The notes: a model not told the origin generated them from the letters alone. Positions 1-10,560 are shown, counted from the stretch's first letter. The stretch is DNA of 64,000 nt from Pseudoips prasinana (GCA_951640165.1 OX621249.1:26703201-26767200); one strand, 5' to 3'. Numbers and translations are program-made.

Positions 1-130
1 AATTGTGACTTTATAGGATTTACGTATTAAACAAAATATGAACATGAATAGCACAAAAACAAATTGGTATATTAAACTTAATTGTGGTGAAAATGGCCTC
101 TCCATTCTAAGAATTGGTAGCAGAGCTTAC

Positions 131-389
131 CAGAATATTATGTTCAATCATATTCCAAGCTCTTGGTCGTAACATAAGCACTGGACAGGTTGTGATCGTA
201 AGAGGAGCTCCTTGGAGCTTGCCCATGACTGCCAATTTAATATTCTGATATGCTTGTAACTGGTTCTTCCATGTTGGACAATGACCATCATCAAAATCTA
301 CTTGGATGCCTTGAATATCTTCGTTCAATGATGAGACAAAGTGGGCAGTGTTTGACGGTGAAACATCTCCTAAATCTAGGTGACGGTTT
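131..389 (-). CDS. Malate synthase, coding exon 2 (gene continues off the left edge)
   Basis: Second coding exon of malate synthase, which condenses glyoxylate with acetyl-CoA to malate (glyoxylate shunt). The acceptor is at 390-391 (AG before AAACCG) and the donor GTAAGC at 125-130. The 259-bp exon enters with one base completing a split CAA codon and ends on a codon boundary. Its translation joins exon 1 as LQ/NRHLDLGDVSP and contains GIQVDFDDGHCPTWKNQ, which aligns with the family block FMADFEDANSPTWDN, the conserved acidic stretch followed by PTW. The exon ends RPRAWNMIEHNILV, matching the family's RPRGW...EKHVLV. No stop or frameshift is seen. Signature catalytic residues of later exons lie outside the window, so enzymatic competence cannot be judged. 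Identification rests on family motifs recalled from bacteria, plants and animals; confidence is high for the family. Confidence 0.88.
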
Positions 390-486
390 CTACAAAAATA
401 TACATATTTTCAAGAAAAATAAATAATAAATTATACACGTGCATATTTATGTTATTGATTAGATGATTCAAGTGAAATAAAAAAAC

Positions 487-760
487 AATGGAAGTCATTA
501 TATAGACTGTTGGTAAATGCTTGCCTTTCACGCCGCAGGTCGTGGATTCGATTCCCATCCAGGACAGATATTTGTGTGTTTGTGATAAGTCGGTTTATGC
601 TGAGTCTGTGTGTAATTATCTATATAAGTATGTTTTTACAAAAGATAACTTATATATGTAATTTATCAGTTATGTAGTTTCCATAGTACAAGCTCTGCTT
701 AGTTTGGGATCAGATGGCCGTGTGTGAATAATGTCACAAAATAAATATATAAGTAACCGT
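487..760 (+). repeat. tRNA-derived SINE, near full length
   Basis: Has a tRNA-like head with the B-box-like GATTCGATTCCC near 545-556, followed by CAGGACAGATATTTGTGTG, a middle with TATATAAGTATG and the tail GCTTAGTTTGGGATCAGATG ... AATAATGTC. The same family recurs at 4370-4500, 6029-6092 plus 7714-7832, 27040-27150 and, reversed, 39452-39688. It lies in malate synthase intron 1. Confidence 0.75.
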
Positions 761-1308
761 TAATCAGACAATGGTATTATATTTCTACTTCATACCTCCA
801 GCGCTATATGTAACCCACCTAGCTGGTGCTGAGGTTCGGCAGAAGATGCAAGAATCGTAATTTTTTTCATTTTCACAAATCTAAGTATGTAATGTCTTGT
901 AGAATTGTGTGTTATATATTTATACCCCTCATTTTCTTGTGTGTTGTGCTGAATTAAATGTTTTGCATTTCATTTTAAACTCTATGGTATTGTAATTCTA
1001 TTATCAAAGAATTATGAGAATATGCTATGACTGATTAAGGGTTAACAGCATAAGTAACAAAACTGGCACCAGCACAGTTTTTGAAACCTTAAATAGGCGG
1101 TAAACTACATAATTTCAATTGCAATCTTATCTCTTTGGAATAAGAACCTAATCCTAAAACAGTGAAAAATAACATAGAAATACCTAGTTAAGGGTTAATA
1201 CACTCATTTTCTCTGTGGTAAGTATAGCAAAAAGAGGCTTATGTACATGGGTAGAGGAAGTCTTAATAAATGCCAATCTCCTATCACTTTGTACTTAGTT
1301 GGGAAGTT

Positions 1309-1384
1309 CTGCCGCGTAATTTATAAACGCAGTAAAGAAAATGTTGTTTACATGTTCTTTACTGCGTTTATAAATTGCGCGGCA
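1309..1384. repeat. Near-perfect 30-bp-arm hairpin
   Basis: The arms TGCCGCGTAATTTATAAACG... (1309) and its complement ending at 1384 pair over about 30 bp with one mismatch around a loop of about 15 nt. It lies in malate synthase intron 1. The size fits a pre-miRNA, but the near-perfect pairing fits a snap-back inverted duplication or MITE remnant better. Confidence 0.55.
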
Positions 1385-1924
1385 GTTGGTTTCTGTACTA
1401 AGCCTCCTGATTGGGTCATTATTCATATTGCTATGCACTCATTGGGCAAAATAATATTCAATGGCAATCTTAAACAGATTTCTTTACTTCATAATTTCAT
1501 GCTGTGACAGCTGGAGAGTCAACATCCCCGTTTGGTTTATCTGGAGCCCTACAAATTTCTTTTTATTCTTTATGCAATTTAATTAAATCTCTACATCCAA
1601 CTATCCACCTGTTATGGTTCACAGATAGAAAATAATTTTACAGTTCCTGATAGACAGATAGGTACCATTGCAACCCTGCCGTTATGGAATACTAACATTA
1701 AAAAAATTTCATAAAATAGAAAAATAAAATAAATGATTAAACATCTTAGGGTAACTGACACACTGCCATCTTATCTCAAAGTGGGCGGAGACTGTACTAT
1801 AGCAACCAGTCAACTGATAAACACACTTATTTATTTTTATTACACCCAGATACGGAACAAATAAGATCATGACTAATCTTTTTATTATGTATACTATAAA
1901 TTTTATAAATTATCATAGCTTCTC

Positions 1925-2185
1925 CCCTGTAGGTGATAACGTGATAATATGTAGCCTATATGTTGACCCGACCTTTTGGTAATATTCATGCAAAATTTGA
2001 AGTAAATCCATGCAGTATTTTTGAGTTTAGCCCGGATATACATACAGACAAACAGACACACAGACAAGAATTCTAAAAACTATATTTTTGGCTTCGATAT
2101 TGACAGTAGATTACGCCCCAAGTATCCTTTTAAAAAAATATTCAATGTACCTACAGTTTTGACTTCCAACGATTTTATTATATAA
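1925..2185 (-). repeat. Single copy of the 273-bp repeat seen in triplicate near 50.5 kb
   Basis: Read on the minus strand it contains CGTTGGAAGTCAAAACTGTA, GCGTAATCTACTGTC, CTGTATGTATATCCGGGC and TAGCCTACATATTATCACG, the same order of blocks as each unit at 50531-51283. It is degenerate relative to those units. Confidence 0.6.
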
Positions 2186-2785
2186 AAATAAATAAATCCA
2201 CAATGTAAGAAACTGAAAATAAACTATTTTTATTTTTATTTATTTTATTTTTATTATATGTATAGATGTTATGATTGACTTAATACTATCTTAACTTCAT
2301 TATTTATCACATTACACGGTAATTATTATATTGCTACATGATAAATAGGCAATTTGGTAATAAAGCTAAATATGACGCGGTGTGAGGGTGGGGAGGGAGG
2401 GCACACATGGCGTGGCACACTTTGACCAATCAGAGACCGCCATTCAGTGTGCGGCTCTTGCGGCGCACTTCAAGCACTATTGTTTTTGTTTAGTTTTGCA
2501 TTGTATGTCACCTGAAAAATTCACTTGTTGTAAAAAGACGAATTACTTTATTAGAAGGCTATCACATTTTCCCATTGCTTAGTTATATAATGAGAAGTTT
2601 GATCATGTGGCCAATGTAGAATAGTGTGCTTAACTTATAATTTCACCATTTTATTATGACTTTACTAAAGTTTTAAATGCAAAAACTGGTGGATTCTTAA
2701 TGTAGAAGTCCTTGATAATTAATCCAAATAATGAGTCTGATTATTTAAATGGTATTTTTAATTTATTTTAATATATATATATATA

Positions 2786-2841
2786 TTGTCATTAACTTAA
2801 AATAAACTAAAAATACTAGTTTATTTTAAGTTAAATGACAA
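2786..2841. repeat. AT-rich hairpin next to an (AT)n run
   Basis: TTGTCATT-AACTTAAAATAAACTA pairs with TAGTTTATTTTAAGTT-AAATGACAA around AAAATAC. It directly follows a (TA)n microsatellite at about 2769-2785. No coding potential was found around it; 2200-3400 holds no gene I can support. Confidence 0.5.
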
Positions 2842-3407
2842 TAACAATAAAAAAATAGTTATTAATTATGTTTGCATTATTCTGCCCAAAAGGTGATGGA
2901 CAATATGATAATGCCTGGTCAATTCGATTATTTGAATAATTCTAATCAAATTGCACTCTCATATTGGACATTTTTCATAATGACTGGGCATCTTGTATAA
3001 TGCCCAATTCCTCACTTGGTCCATAACATTAATTAAGTTATACTTATTTACTACTGTATGTATAATAATAAAATAAAATAGCCTTTATTTACAGACACTA
3101 AGAGGATTATAATAACATTTGTTGAGTTTTTATAAATTTTTAATTTAAATTCTCTTTTTTCTGTGTGCCATTTGGCAAAGACCTCCTCAAACTCTCTCCA
3201 TTGCAGTGTGCCATTTGCCATTCTCATCCAGAGTGGTCCCAAAGTAGCTTTGAGTTTATCTTCCCATCTCAAAACTATGTGTGTACCTATGTATAATACA
3301 ATACATATATTTAGTAGGTGCAGAACCTATGTTATTACTCATGTACATGTATGTGTGTGTGTATTAGTTGCTTAAGATTTGATTAAATGTTACAGCCCAT
3401 AAGGAAA

Positions 3408-3661
3408 AATTATTATAAATATCCCATGTTAGAAGGACAATAACACAATTAGATGCATTTATTGAAAAAGCTTATAGAACATAAATAAATCAATATCTGG
3501 GGTCAACTAACACACTGCTATCTGATCCCATAATAATTATTATAAATATCCCATGTTAGAAGGACAATAGCACAATTAGATGCATTTATTGAAAAAGCTT
3601 ATAGAACAAAAATAAATCAATATCTGGGGTCAAATATCACACTGCTATCTGATCCCATAAT
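3408..3661. repeat. 127-bp direct tandem duplication
   Basis: Two copies starting AATTATTATAAATATCCC at 3408 and 3535 run through TTAGATGCATTTATTG and CTATCTGATCCCATAAT with only a few mismatches. The second is followed by LINE-derived sequence. The short period and few differences point to a recent local duplication. Confidence 0.75.
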
Positions 3662-3739
3662 AAATGGCAACCAGACAACTGATAAATATAGGTACTTATA
3701 TATTCATAAATACATACATATTAAAGATAAATTAAATCC

Positions 3740-4069
3740 AGATACAGAACAACAATATGAACAATGTCTCAAGTTTCTTGGACTCACCACACTTAAACAG
3801 CGTAGACTAAGGGGAAGTTTAATCGAAACTTACAAAATCCTCACTAATCATGCTGATGTGTCTAGCCTTAAAGATTGTATAAGCTAAATGATAATAAACA
3901 TATATTTGGTCGTCCATTGAAACTTTGTGTTGTAAAAGCATGGAACAAACTACCAGAAAGAGTAGTCATGGCTCCGACATTAAATTCCTTCAAGAACAGA
4001 TTGGACAAGGAAAACATCTCCAAGCTATTTGATGCTCACCCATCAGCTAATGAGCTGCTAGTGTGTTAG
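3740..4069 (+). pseudogene. LINE reverse-transcriptase polyprotein, C-terminal remnant (CR1/L2-like)
   Basis: The plus-strand translation near 3755-3885 gives CLKFLGLTTLKQRRLRGSLI and ETYKIL, and from 3875 gives a segment with AWNKLPERVV and LNSFKNRLD. These are the classic tail of CR1/L2-type non-LTR polyproteins (LxxRRxRGDLIxTYKIL, then WNxLPxxVVxAxxxxxFKxxLD). The two parts are separated by a stop after about 3883 and a frame change. Nothing remains of the endonuclease or the catalytic RT core, as expected of a 5'-truncated insertion. It lies in malate synthase intron 1 and is not a host gene. Confidence 0.7.
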
Positions 4070-4079
4070 ACAAAATAAT

Positions 4080-4175
4080 AATTTGTCCTGGTCTCAGATC
4101 AAACCCACAACCTCTGGCTAAGCAGTCAGGGTCACTACCCACTAGACCAACAGGCCAGTCAAATACTAATGTCGC
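4080..4175 (-). repeat. tRNA-like SINE head, minus strand
   Basis: On the minus strand TTGGTCTAGTGGGTAGTGAC (A-box-like) is followed by GGTTTGATC (B-box-like). It lies directly downstream of the LINE remnant. Confidence 0.5.
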
Positions 4176-4369
4176 TTAATTAATGGTCGCTACTTGACAG
4201 TAACATACAAGACAGTGAGTAAACCCTTTGTTACTAGAATATTTTATATAGGACATCCAATTACCTAGCACAAAACTGATGTTATCATAATGTCTGTTTT
4301 GTTCATAAGCAAGCTCAATTTGAGGACAGGTCATTATAAGGTAATAGGTATTTTATTTATAGGTTATCT

Positions 4370-4500
4370 ATATAAGTATGTATTTACAAAAGAAAAGTAG
4401 TATACATATTGTATCAGTTCTCTGGTTTCCACAGTACAAGCGCTGCTTAGTTTGGGATCAGATGGCTGTATGTGAATAATGTCCCAGGATATATTATTTA
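4370..4500 (+). repeat. 3' half of a tRNA-derived SINE
   Basis: Begins TATCTATATAAGTATG and ends GCTTAGTTTGGGATCAGATG ... AATAATGTCCCAGGATAT, matching the tail of the SINE at 487-760. The tRNA-like head is absent. The stretch 4500-4860 holds nothing recognisable. Confidence 0.7.
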
Positions 4501-4869
4501 GTTTAGAGATTTAGTTCAACCTGCTTGTAGACTACTTTATAAGGGACAACTAAAGCTCATGCTGCCCATAATGCCCGGGTTAGAGCTATGTAATTCATAA
4601 TTACAGAAATAGTAACTTAAAGTTCAGAGGAATAGGGTGTATTATAATATAATATAAACAAAATTAACCAAACTTAGATTACTGATATCATTCCACAGAG
4701 CACACTAGTATCATTCGTCTGATAAGAACAAAGGATGAAAGAAGAATATAGTGCATCATATAAATATTAAAATAATTTATACTATGTGTGCTCATATCAT
4801 GTTCACATGTAAGTCTATATTGTATATTCTTTTTAAGGAATAAAAAAACATATATTAAATAGTACTTAC

Positions 4870-5120
4870 TGTAGTCTAGAAGGTAAGGGTGCAATCCTCC
4901 AGCTCTTATCATTCCTTTCAATAGAACTCAAAAAGTTCAATGTTGATAGTCCTCGAACCTTAACCATTCGCTCCGACCTATTCTTATACAACTTTTCTAT
5001 GGCCGCATCAAAATGATTATGTAAACGAGCCATGAACTCTATAGCCCCATCACAAAATATTGTTTTCTGGATATCTTCGAACTTTGGCGGGGGCGATTGT
5101 AAGAATATTACATTAGACAT
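4870..5120 (-). CDS. Malate synthase, coding exon 1 with start codon
   Basis: First coding exon. The ATG is at 5120-5118 and the donor GTAAGTACT at 4869-4861; 251 bp leaves two bases of a split codon that exon 2 completes in frame. The translation begins MSNVIFLQSPPPKFEDIQKT and includes CDGAIEFMARLHNHFD, the N-terminal helix of malate synthases (consensus ALEFLxxLHRxFxxxRxxLL), then WRIAPLPSRLQ, equivalent to the family's WRVAPxPxxLQ just before the TIM-barrel core. No peroxisomal or mitochondrial leader is obvious; the usual PTS1 would be at the C terminus, off the window. The intron to exon 2 (390-4869) is about 4.5 kb and full of SINE and LINE pieces. Malate synthase is absent from Drosophila and mammals with few exceptions, so presence here is informative. 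Confidence 0.85.
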
Positions 5121-5735
5121 TTTTGATATTGTTTCACATAAAAGCCCTTTGAGACACTAAATACGTATGATCTTCTGAACTGTAACTTCAACAATGAACT
5201 CTGCACTCAGTGTTTATTTGCTTTTTTTATCTTATCAATAAAATAAGCGCAACTTTCAACTTTGTATTCTTGCTTGACTCGGTCTTATCAGTGCCAGTGT
5301 TGCAAAATGCAAATGTCAAATTTAGTGACAGATCCAGTTACCATTTGCAACTTACAATTTGGATCACTTGGCTATTAATTACGATATAGGTATCGTATCT
5401 GAATAAATGTAGGTACCTGTCTAGGGCTTGTAGATTTTAAAAATAAAAGTATGTAATATAACTGTTAATAAATTTAAAACATGATTGATTGATCAAAAGT
5501 AAAAACATACTTATTAAAAATAAAATATATAAAAAATGGGGTTTGTATTTTAATTCAGGCTAAAAATTAGTGAAGATTGAGAGTTAATAGAGATGACGAG
5601 TTTTTTTTATTTTTTTAAGACTACGGGTAACGGTGACCATGGGTAATGGTATTAATGGGTAACGGTGTAAAATACTAATATCTCTACTTTCATCAGAGAA
5701 ATTGAAATGTCAGTATTTCTTCTCGTAATAGTCTG
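5121..5735 (-). promoter_or_regulatory. Upstream region of malate synthase
   Basis: Non-coding DNA upstream of the start codon. On the minus strand two GATA-type motifs are visible, TTGATAAG near 5230-5240 and CTGATAAG near 5284-5291, 110-170 bp before the ATG. GATA factors drive gut and fat-body genes in insects, so the motifs are compatible with metabolic expression, but this is inference from short words. No convincing TATA box was found. The rest, to the inverted repeat at 5736, shows no gene. Confidence 0.3.
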
Positions 5736-5920
5736 AGAAGAAGAGCATAAAAACAAAACGTTGAGAACATATAGATGAGCATTTTTTCATTTTAATTGTG
5801 TCTCTAGTTGTGATAATAAATACCTACAATAGTAGGTAGTCATTATTTTCACAGTCTCAATAAAAAGGAAAAAACGTTAATTTATATGTTCTCAAAGTTT
5901 TGTTTTTATTCTCTTCTTCT
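5736..5920. repeat. Imperfect inverted repeat, arms of about 45 bp
   Basis: AGAAGAAGAGCATAAAAACA...GAGAACATATA (5736 on) is complementary to TATATGTTCTC...TTGTTTTTATTCTCTTCTTCT ending at 5920, with small bulges and a spacer of about 100 bp. It sits between the malate synthase promoter and the Tc1 element. Possible MITE; no target duplication was found. Confidence 0.5.
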
Positions 5921-6028
5921 ACTCTACATCGTCCACTCCGAGGAGCAAAGCAATCTTTTACAACCGTTACCGATATGCTGTCTTCAGGACCTGAAGAAAG
6001 TAGGTATTTTTTTCAAAAGTTAAGTGGT

Positions 6029-6092
6029 TGCCGTGGTTGGTAAATACTTGCCTTCCACACCGCAGGTCGTAAGTTGAATTCCCACCCAGGAT
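6029..6092 (+). repeat. Left half of a SINE abutting the Tc1 element
   Basis: Contains TTGGTAAATACTTGCC and TTGAATTCCCACCCAGGA, equivalent to the head of the SINE at 487-760. It ends at the left inverted repeat of the Tc1 element. Confidence 0.6.
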
Positions 6093-7713
6093 ATATATAT
6101 ATACACACATCAACAAAGTCTAGGGATACGTTATTTTGAAATCAAACATGGCTTTATTGTTTAAAACCTATTTAGTTTCCTTAAAAAGTTTATTTACAGA
6201 TTTAAACCTTGTCTATTCTTTATTCAAAATTTAAAAATTAAAATGAGAAACAAATGAAAACACGCAAAGCACAGCGCAATCTTGAGTTGTATCTAATTTC
6301 AAGAAGTTGCATTAAAATTTTTTTTGCGTGTTAATTGAAGAAAACCTGATAAATTGTTTTATTTTCTTTTCTCAATTGGTTGTGTAAGCTTTTTAGCGTC
6401 ATGCCACGCCATCATTTGAGTCGAGATGAAATGTTACGGGCAGTTGGCATGTTACAAAACGGTGCTATTCAACGCGTCGTTGCTGAGTCTCTGGGCACAA
6501 GCCAAAATGTGGTATCCAGGCTGTGGTCACGTTATCGCGCTACTGGAGATGTGGCAGAACGGCACACAGGTAGATATCGTGTTACCACTCAGAGACAGGA
6601 TCGATTTCTCCAAATGACCGCCAGAAGACTACCCAATATCACAGCGATGCAACTAGTGCAAAGGCTCCAGGAGGGTCAGCAGCTGCTGGTGAGCGACCAA
6701 ACCGTGCGAAGGAGGCTGCATGAAGTTGGTCTTCATGCTCGCAGACCGCTACGAGTCCCAGCGCTGCGACGTGGCAATCGCGGTAGGCGACTTTTATGGG
6801 CTCAAGAACATTTGACATGGAGTGATCAACAATGGTCATTGGTGCTGTTCACTGATGAGTCCCGCTATGGATTTCATCCAGATTCGAGACGAACACGCGT
6901 TTGGAGAACTCCAGGCAGGGTCAGCCGTCTCCGACATCCACAGGAGGTCCACTCTTACCAAGGCGGGACAATTATGGTGTGGGCAGGAATACGAATCGGC
7001 GGACGAACCCAACTCATTTGGATTCAGGGCAGCATGACTGCCCATAGATACCGTGAGGAGGTAGTAGAACGTGTCATTGTCCCGCTCAGGGCCCTAACGG
7101 GGCAAGAATTTCAGCTCATGCATGACAATGCACCTTCCCATACAGCGCGGCTGGTGAGGGCCGCCCTTCGAGAACACGATGTTCAGGTATTAGATTGGCC
7201 TCCACAGTCGCCAGACTTAAACCCAATTGAACACGCCTGGGACATGTTACAGCGAAGAGCATTGAGGGATTTTCCGCCCAACTTGACAACAGAAGAACAA
7301 CTTTTCGAACATTTAAAAAGAACTTGGGACTGCATACCCCAGCAAGACATTGACACCTTAATTTTAAGTATGGAAAATCGTTGCCGCTGTGTGATTAATG
7401 TTAGAGGAGGAAATACCGATTACTGATTATCAGATTTGGTAAGATTTTTATTCATTTAATTCGATTGAATAATTTTATAAGAATAAAATGTTTTTGTTCA
7501 CTCAGTAATTTTCTATGGCTTAATTAATTTAAGACTTTTATTAATTAGAAAAACAAAATCGCATCGTGTTGTTAATGTTTAAATATCGGCCATAAAATTA
7601 TCTTTAATTCTTCCATTTACAGTCATAACAAAATGTTTATAGTTTTCTAGATAATCAATGAAATGTTCAATATCCCTAGATTGTGTTGATGTGTGTATAT
7701 ATATATATATATA
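6093..7713 (+). mobile_element. Tc1-like DNA transposon
   Basis: The terminal inverted repeats are visible. The left (6093-6128) reads (TA)n-CACACATCAAC-AAAGTCTAGGGATA; the right (7671-7713), on the opposite strand, reads (TA)n-CACACATCAAC-ACAATCTAGGGATA. The outer ends are TA repeats, so the exact TA target pair cannot be fixed. The interior carries one uninterrupted transposase gene. SINE sequence lies on both sides. Confidence 0.75.
6401..7426 (+). CDS. Tc1-family transposase, DD34E, intact
   Basis: A 341-residue transposase that cuts and rejoins the ends of its element at TA sites in the nucleus. The ATG at 6401 (MPRHHLSRDEM) is preferred because it starts the helix-turn-helix region and is the first ATG. 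The N-terminal paired-like domain spans about residues 5-115, with SLGTSQNVVSRLWSRYRATG in the first HTH and SDQTVRRRLHEVGL in the second. The catalytic triad is D152 (LFTDESRYGF), D242 (MHDNAPSHTA) and E277 (SPDLNPIEHAW), with 34 residues between the last two, the Tc1 hallmark. No stop or frameshift is seen, so it may still be competent. The C terminus CRCVINVRGGNTDY is typical of the family. It is flanked by the element's inverted repeats. Confidence 0.92.
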   Translation: MPRHHLSRDEMLRAVGMLQNGAIQRVVAESLGTSQNVVSRLWSRYRATGDVAERHTGRYRVTTQRQDRFLQMTARRLPNITAMQLVQRLQEGQQLLVSDQTVRRRLHEVGLHARRPLRVPALRRGNRGRRLLWAQEHLTWSDQQWSLVLFTDESRYGFHPDSRRTRVWRTPGRVSRLRHPQEVHSYQGGTIMVWAGIRIGGRTQLIWIQGSMTAHRYREEVVERVIVPLRALTGQEFQLMHDNAPSHTARLVRAALREHDVQVLDWPPQSPDLNPIEHAWDMLQRRALRDFPPNLTTEEQLFEHLKRTWDCIPQQDIDTLILSMENRCRCVINVRGGNTDY

Positions 7714-7832
7714 GGTAATATATTTACAAAATAATGGTAGTATGTGTATCATATAAGTTATCTGGTTTCCATAGGACAATCTCTGCCTAGTTTGGGATGG
7801 CCGTGTGTGACTTATGTCCCAGGATATTATTA
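7714..7832 (+). repeat. Right half of the SINE abutting the Tc1 element
   Basis: Resumes at the equivalent of TATATAAGTATGTATTTAC and continues through CTGGTTTCCATAGGACAATC and GCCTAGTTTGGGATGGC to GTCCCAGGATATTATT, the SINE 3' end. About 80 bp of the SINE middle are missing between this and the left half. The stretch 7833-8167 shows nothing recognisable. Confidence 0.65.
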
Positions 7833-8167
7833 GGATTAGGATTTCAAAATAAGAAAAACCATTGCATATTACCAGTAGAAATAGTTTTATTTCCTGTTTG
7901 ATGGAATTATAACGGCAATAATATTTCCCTATATTTTACTGACTTATAAATATAGGTACACTTAAATATAGACTTATTCTTCCGTATTATTTGATACCAC
8001 TTATGTATAATTCGAGCCTTTAGTATACATTTTTTTAATACTTATAAACTGTAAATAATTGGGACCGTACCCAATAGGCCCGCATTTTTTTACATGGAAG
8101 TCTTAACGTTCTATGTCATTCATAAGATAAAGGTTTAAGGATTTAAACACTGAAGGTGATAATATTA

Positions 8168-10251
8168 GGGGAAGTGGGCCCAAAGCGGGTACCTTAAGGT
8201 TTGTCTAAATAAAAATAAGCCATTTTTATATCTGAACAGGTTTTATTGAAATATTAAGAACAAATATTAATTCAATTTTGTAATTATAAATACAAAACAC
8301 TTCTTTTTTATATAATTACTTTGAAAAATCAAAAACAAATCAATCTGTCATTTTACCCTCTTTACCCGAAGGGGGTGCCCAAAGCGGGTATGGCCCTTGG
8401 GGCAAAACGGGTAAAGACTGGGCAAGGCGGTAATCATGAGATCTTATTCTTAATTGCTAAACACATGATATCTTAGGTGCAGTTTGTTTAGGTGTATGAC
8501 GAATATCCATTGGTATAACCTTGGTTGGTGTGACACATTCAGGTGTTTTAACTAATTCTTCCTCAGGTCAGGAGACGTTGTTTATATCTTCAAGCATTTG
8601 ATCTAATACTGAAGCAGAAATTGTGCGATCGGAGTCTATAGAATGACGACGAGGAGCATACGATTGAATTTGTAGAAAGTTAATAATTATCCTTCTGGGA
8701 AGTCTATGGGAATTTCAGGGTCAGAGTTTTCATGATGAATGGCTGATTCAGCGGTGACTATGGCGTCGCGTTCATTTTGTTGAGGATGGTCGTTGCTAGC
8801 AGTGTTTGGAAGAGATTCAGTGACTGTGACGGTAGACATTTGAACGTCACATGCATTTGATGCTAGCGGTCTATCGTTCAGTGATGCAGGAAGAAAGTCA
8901 TCATCACTAAATATATGCCGGTTAGTCTGCCATATACCAGTTTACGGGCAAAAATCATGAACGGTGTAATGAAGGACCCAGCTGCATTGCAGCAACATAC
9001 GATTGTTGTCAACTTGCCTCTTTCGGTACTCGCTATAATGCCTACTTGTTTTTTACAGCTTTTATTTATTTTCTTGGCGGTTTGTTTCTTGTGGTTCATA
9101 CACCCGTCTCGTCGATGTTGTAGAATCTTGTGACAACTTTTTTATGGACTTCAATTCGACTTTCTAAAAGATCAAAAAATCTGTTTACCTGAGGTCTATT
9201 AAAACCCCGGGGTCGGGCTATTGAGGTAGGCTCTGGTTTTCTTAAGGTAAGGATGTATCTTTGCAAAGGCATCATCCTCTCCTGCAGTTTCCTTTTTAAA
9301 AGGATGCGGAATTTAATTAGATTCTGCATATTGATACACCAGAGATAAAATTTCAGTTTGTCTTAGACCATAATAAAGGTTATCCATATGAAATAGGTAT
9401 TCTAGTAATTCAGTTTCTTGCTCCTCAGTTAACGCCGTAGTAAACCTGCCCAGTTTTTTACCCGATGATCCTTTTTTTAAATGTCTTTCCAAAGTTGATG
9501 AATTTATGCCATATTTTTTTCAGCACCGTAGTCCGACGCTTTTCTGGCTTCTTCCATTGCACGTCCCACGAAGCTGGTTCTCATTTGCATTTGTATTTAA
9601 TAACCATCTGCAAAAATATTTTATAAGAATGAAAGGTTTATAATAAAAAAATAATTAAAGAACTACATAATGTCATGAAATATAAATTACGCTAGCAATA
9701 TATAGGAAGTTATCACGTTAACAGACGGGGTAAACCAAAAACAACAAAAGCTATAAATATATTTATATTTTTTGTATTTAAATGTACTAAACTCAAATAA
9801 ATTTAATAATTCGACGGTACAAAAATCTCTTGGGTAAAGCGGGTAGGGGCAAAGCGGCTACCCGTTTTACCCCTACCCGTTTTGCCCAAAAGCTACTTTT
9901 TCACGTTTTGTACAATAACTTAATAATCTTAATTAGAAATGTTGCTAAACAATGAGAATTCTAAGCCATTTTAATGCAGAATAACACACAGGTACGTTTA
10001 ATAACATAACTTTAAACACATATAAATGATTGATATTCACTTACCTTGAAACATTTTAGTGAAACCGGCAAAAAAAAATATTCGACTCGCACAGGTTAGC
10101 CACGCGACGCCGATGTTTCGTTAAAACCGATTCCAGTCGTATCGTGTTCGGGGAACGTGTTCGGGTGTTTCCGGTGCACAATCTGCTTGTATTCGTGAAA
10201 AACGAAGCTTACCCGCTTTAGGCGGTATACTCGCTTTGGGCCCACTTCCCC
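8168..10251 (-). mobile_element. Pogo/Tigger-like DNA transposon, decayed
   Basis: The ends are inverted: GGGGAAGTGGGCCCAAAGCG at 8168 and its complement closing at 10251, each flanked by TA (8166-8167 and 10252-10253). The subterminal zones are rich in copies of AAAGCGGGTA / TACCCGCTTT, e.g. near 8182, 8375-8430, 9830-9895 and 10208-10220. The transposase remnants run on the minus strand. TA target, terminal structure and coding content agree on the pogo branch of Tc1/mariner. Confidence 0.82.
8462..9560 (-). pseudogene. Pogo/Tigger-like transposase, broken into fragments
   Basis: Pieces in order on the minus strand: near 9510-9335, LERHLKKGSSGKKLGRFTTA and LTEEQETELLEYLFHMD, the CENP-B/psq-type DNA-binding part; 9329-9096, RPRGFNRPQVNRFFDLL ending in FYNIDETGV, which carries the first catalytic Asp of DDE_1; and 9072-8935, KKQVGIIASTERGKLTTIVC with CCNAAGSFITPFMIFARK, the highly conserved DDE_1 block. 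A weaker tail ends KVIPMDIRHTPKQTAPKISC before a stop near 8455. Fragments lie in different frames with stops between them, and the second and third catalytic acids were not located, so it is dead. No host function is proposed. Confidence 0.8.
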
Positions 10252-10287
10252 TATGTCTCAACACTATATCCTGTTCCAAATAAAAAG

Positions 10288-10560
10288 CCTTTGGCCCAAA
10301 AATAATAAAAGGTAAAATATATTCAACTAAAGTTTTTGGAATGAAGTTCCTTATGGACCGTTACGGAGGGTAATCCTAGCCGGCAAGAAACGTCCGTAAC
10401 GTAAGATTTTTATATATAGTTTGCTTTGGCCCAAAAATAATAAAAGGTTAAATATTTGCAACTAACGTTTTTGGAACGAAGTTCCTTATGGGCCGTTATG
10501 GAGGGTTATCCTACCCGGCAAGAAACGTCCGTAACGTAAGATTTTTATATATAGTTTGCT
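10288..10560. repeat. Two-unit tandem repeat, period about 136 bp
   Basis: Units start near 10288 and 10424 with CTTTGGCCCAAAAATAATAA and share AAGTTCCTTATGG, CGGCAAGAAACGTCCGTAAC and TTTTTATATATAGTTTGCT. A few substitutions separate them. After them, 10561-10725 contains a fragment with CACCTGATGTTAAGCGGTCA, a word of a common lepidopteran repeat; no gene is seen. Confidence 0.75.

Noticed and set aside
1309..1384. Pre-miRNA gene
   Set aside because: Size fits, but the arms are almost perfectly complementary, there is no sign of a conserved seed that I recognise, and many similar hairpins exist in the window. Kept as a hairpin only.
10288..10560. Penelope long terminal direct repeat
   Set aside because: The 136-bp tandem has no similarity to the Penelope units and lies outside the target duplication.
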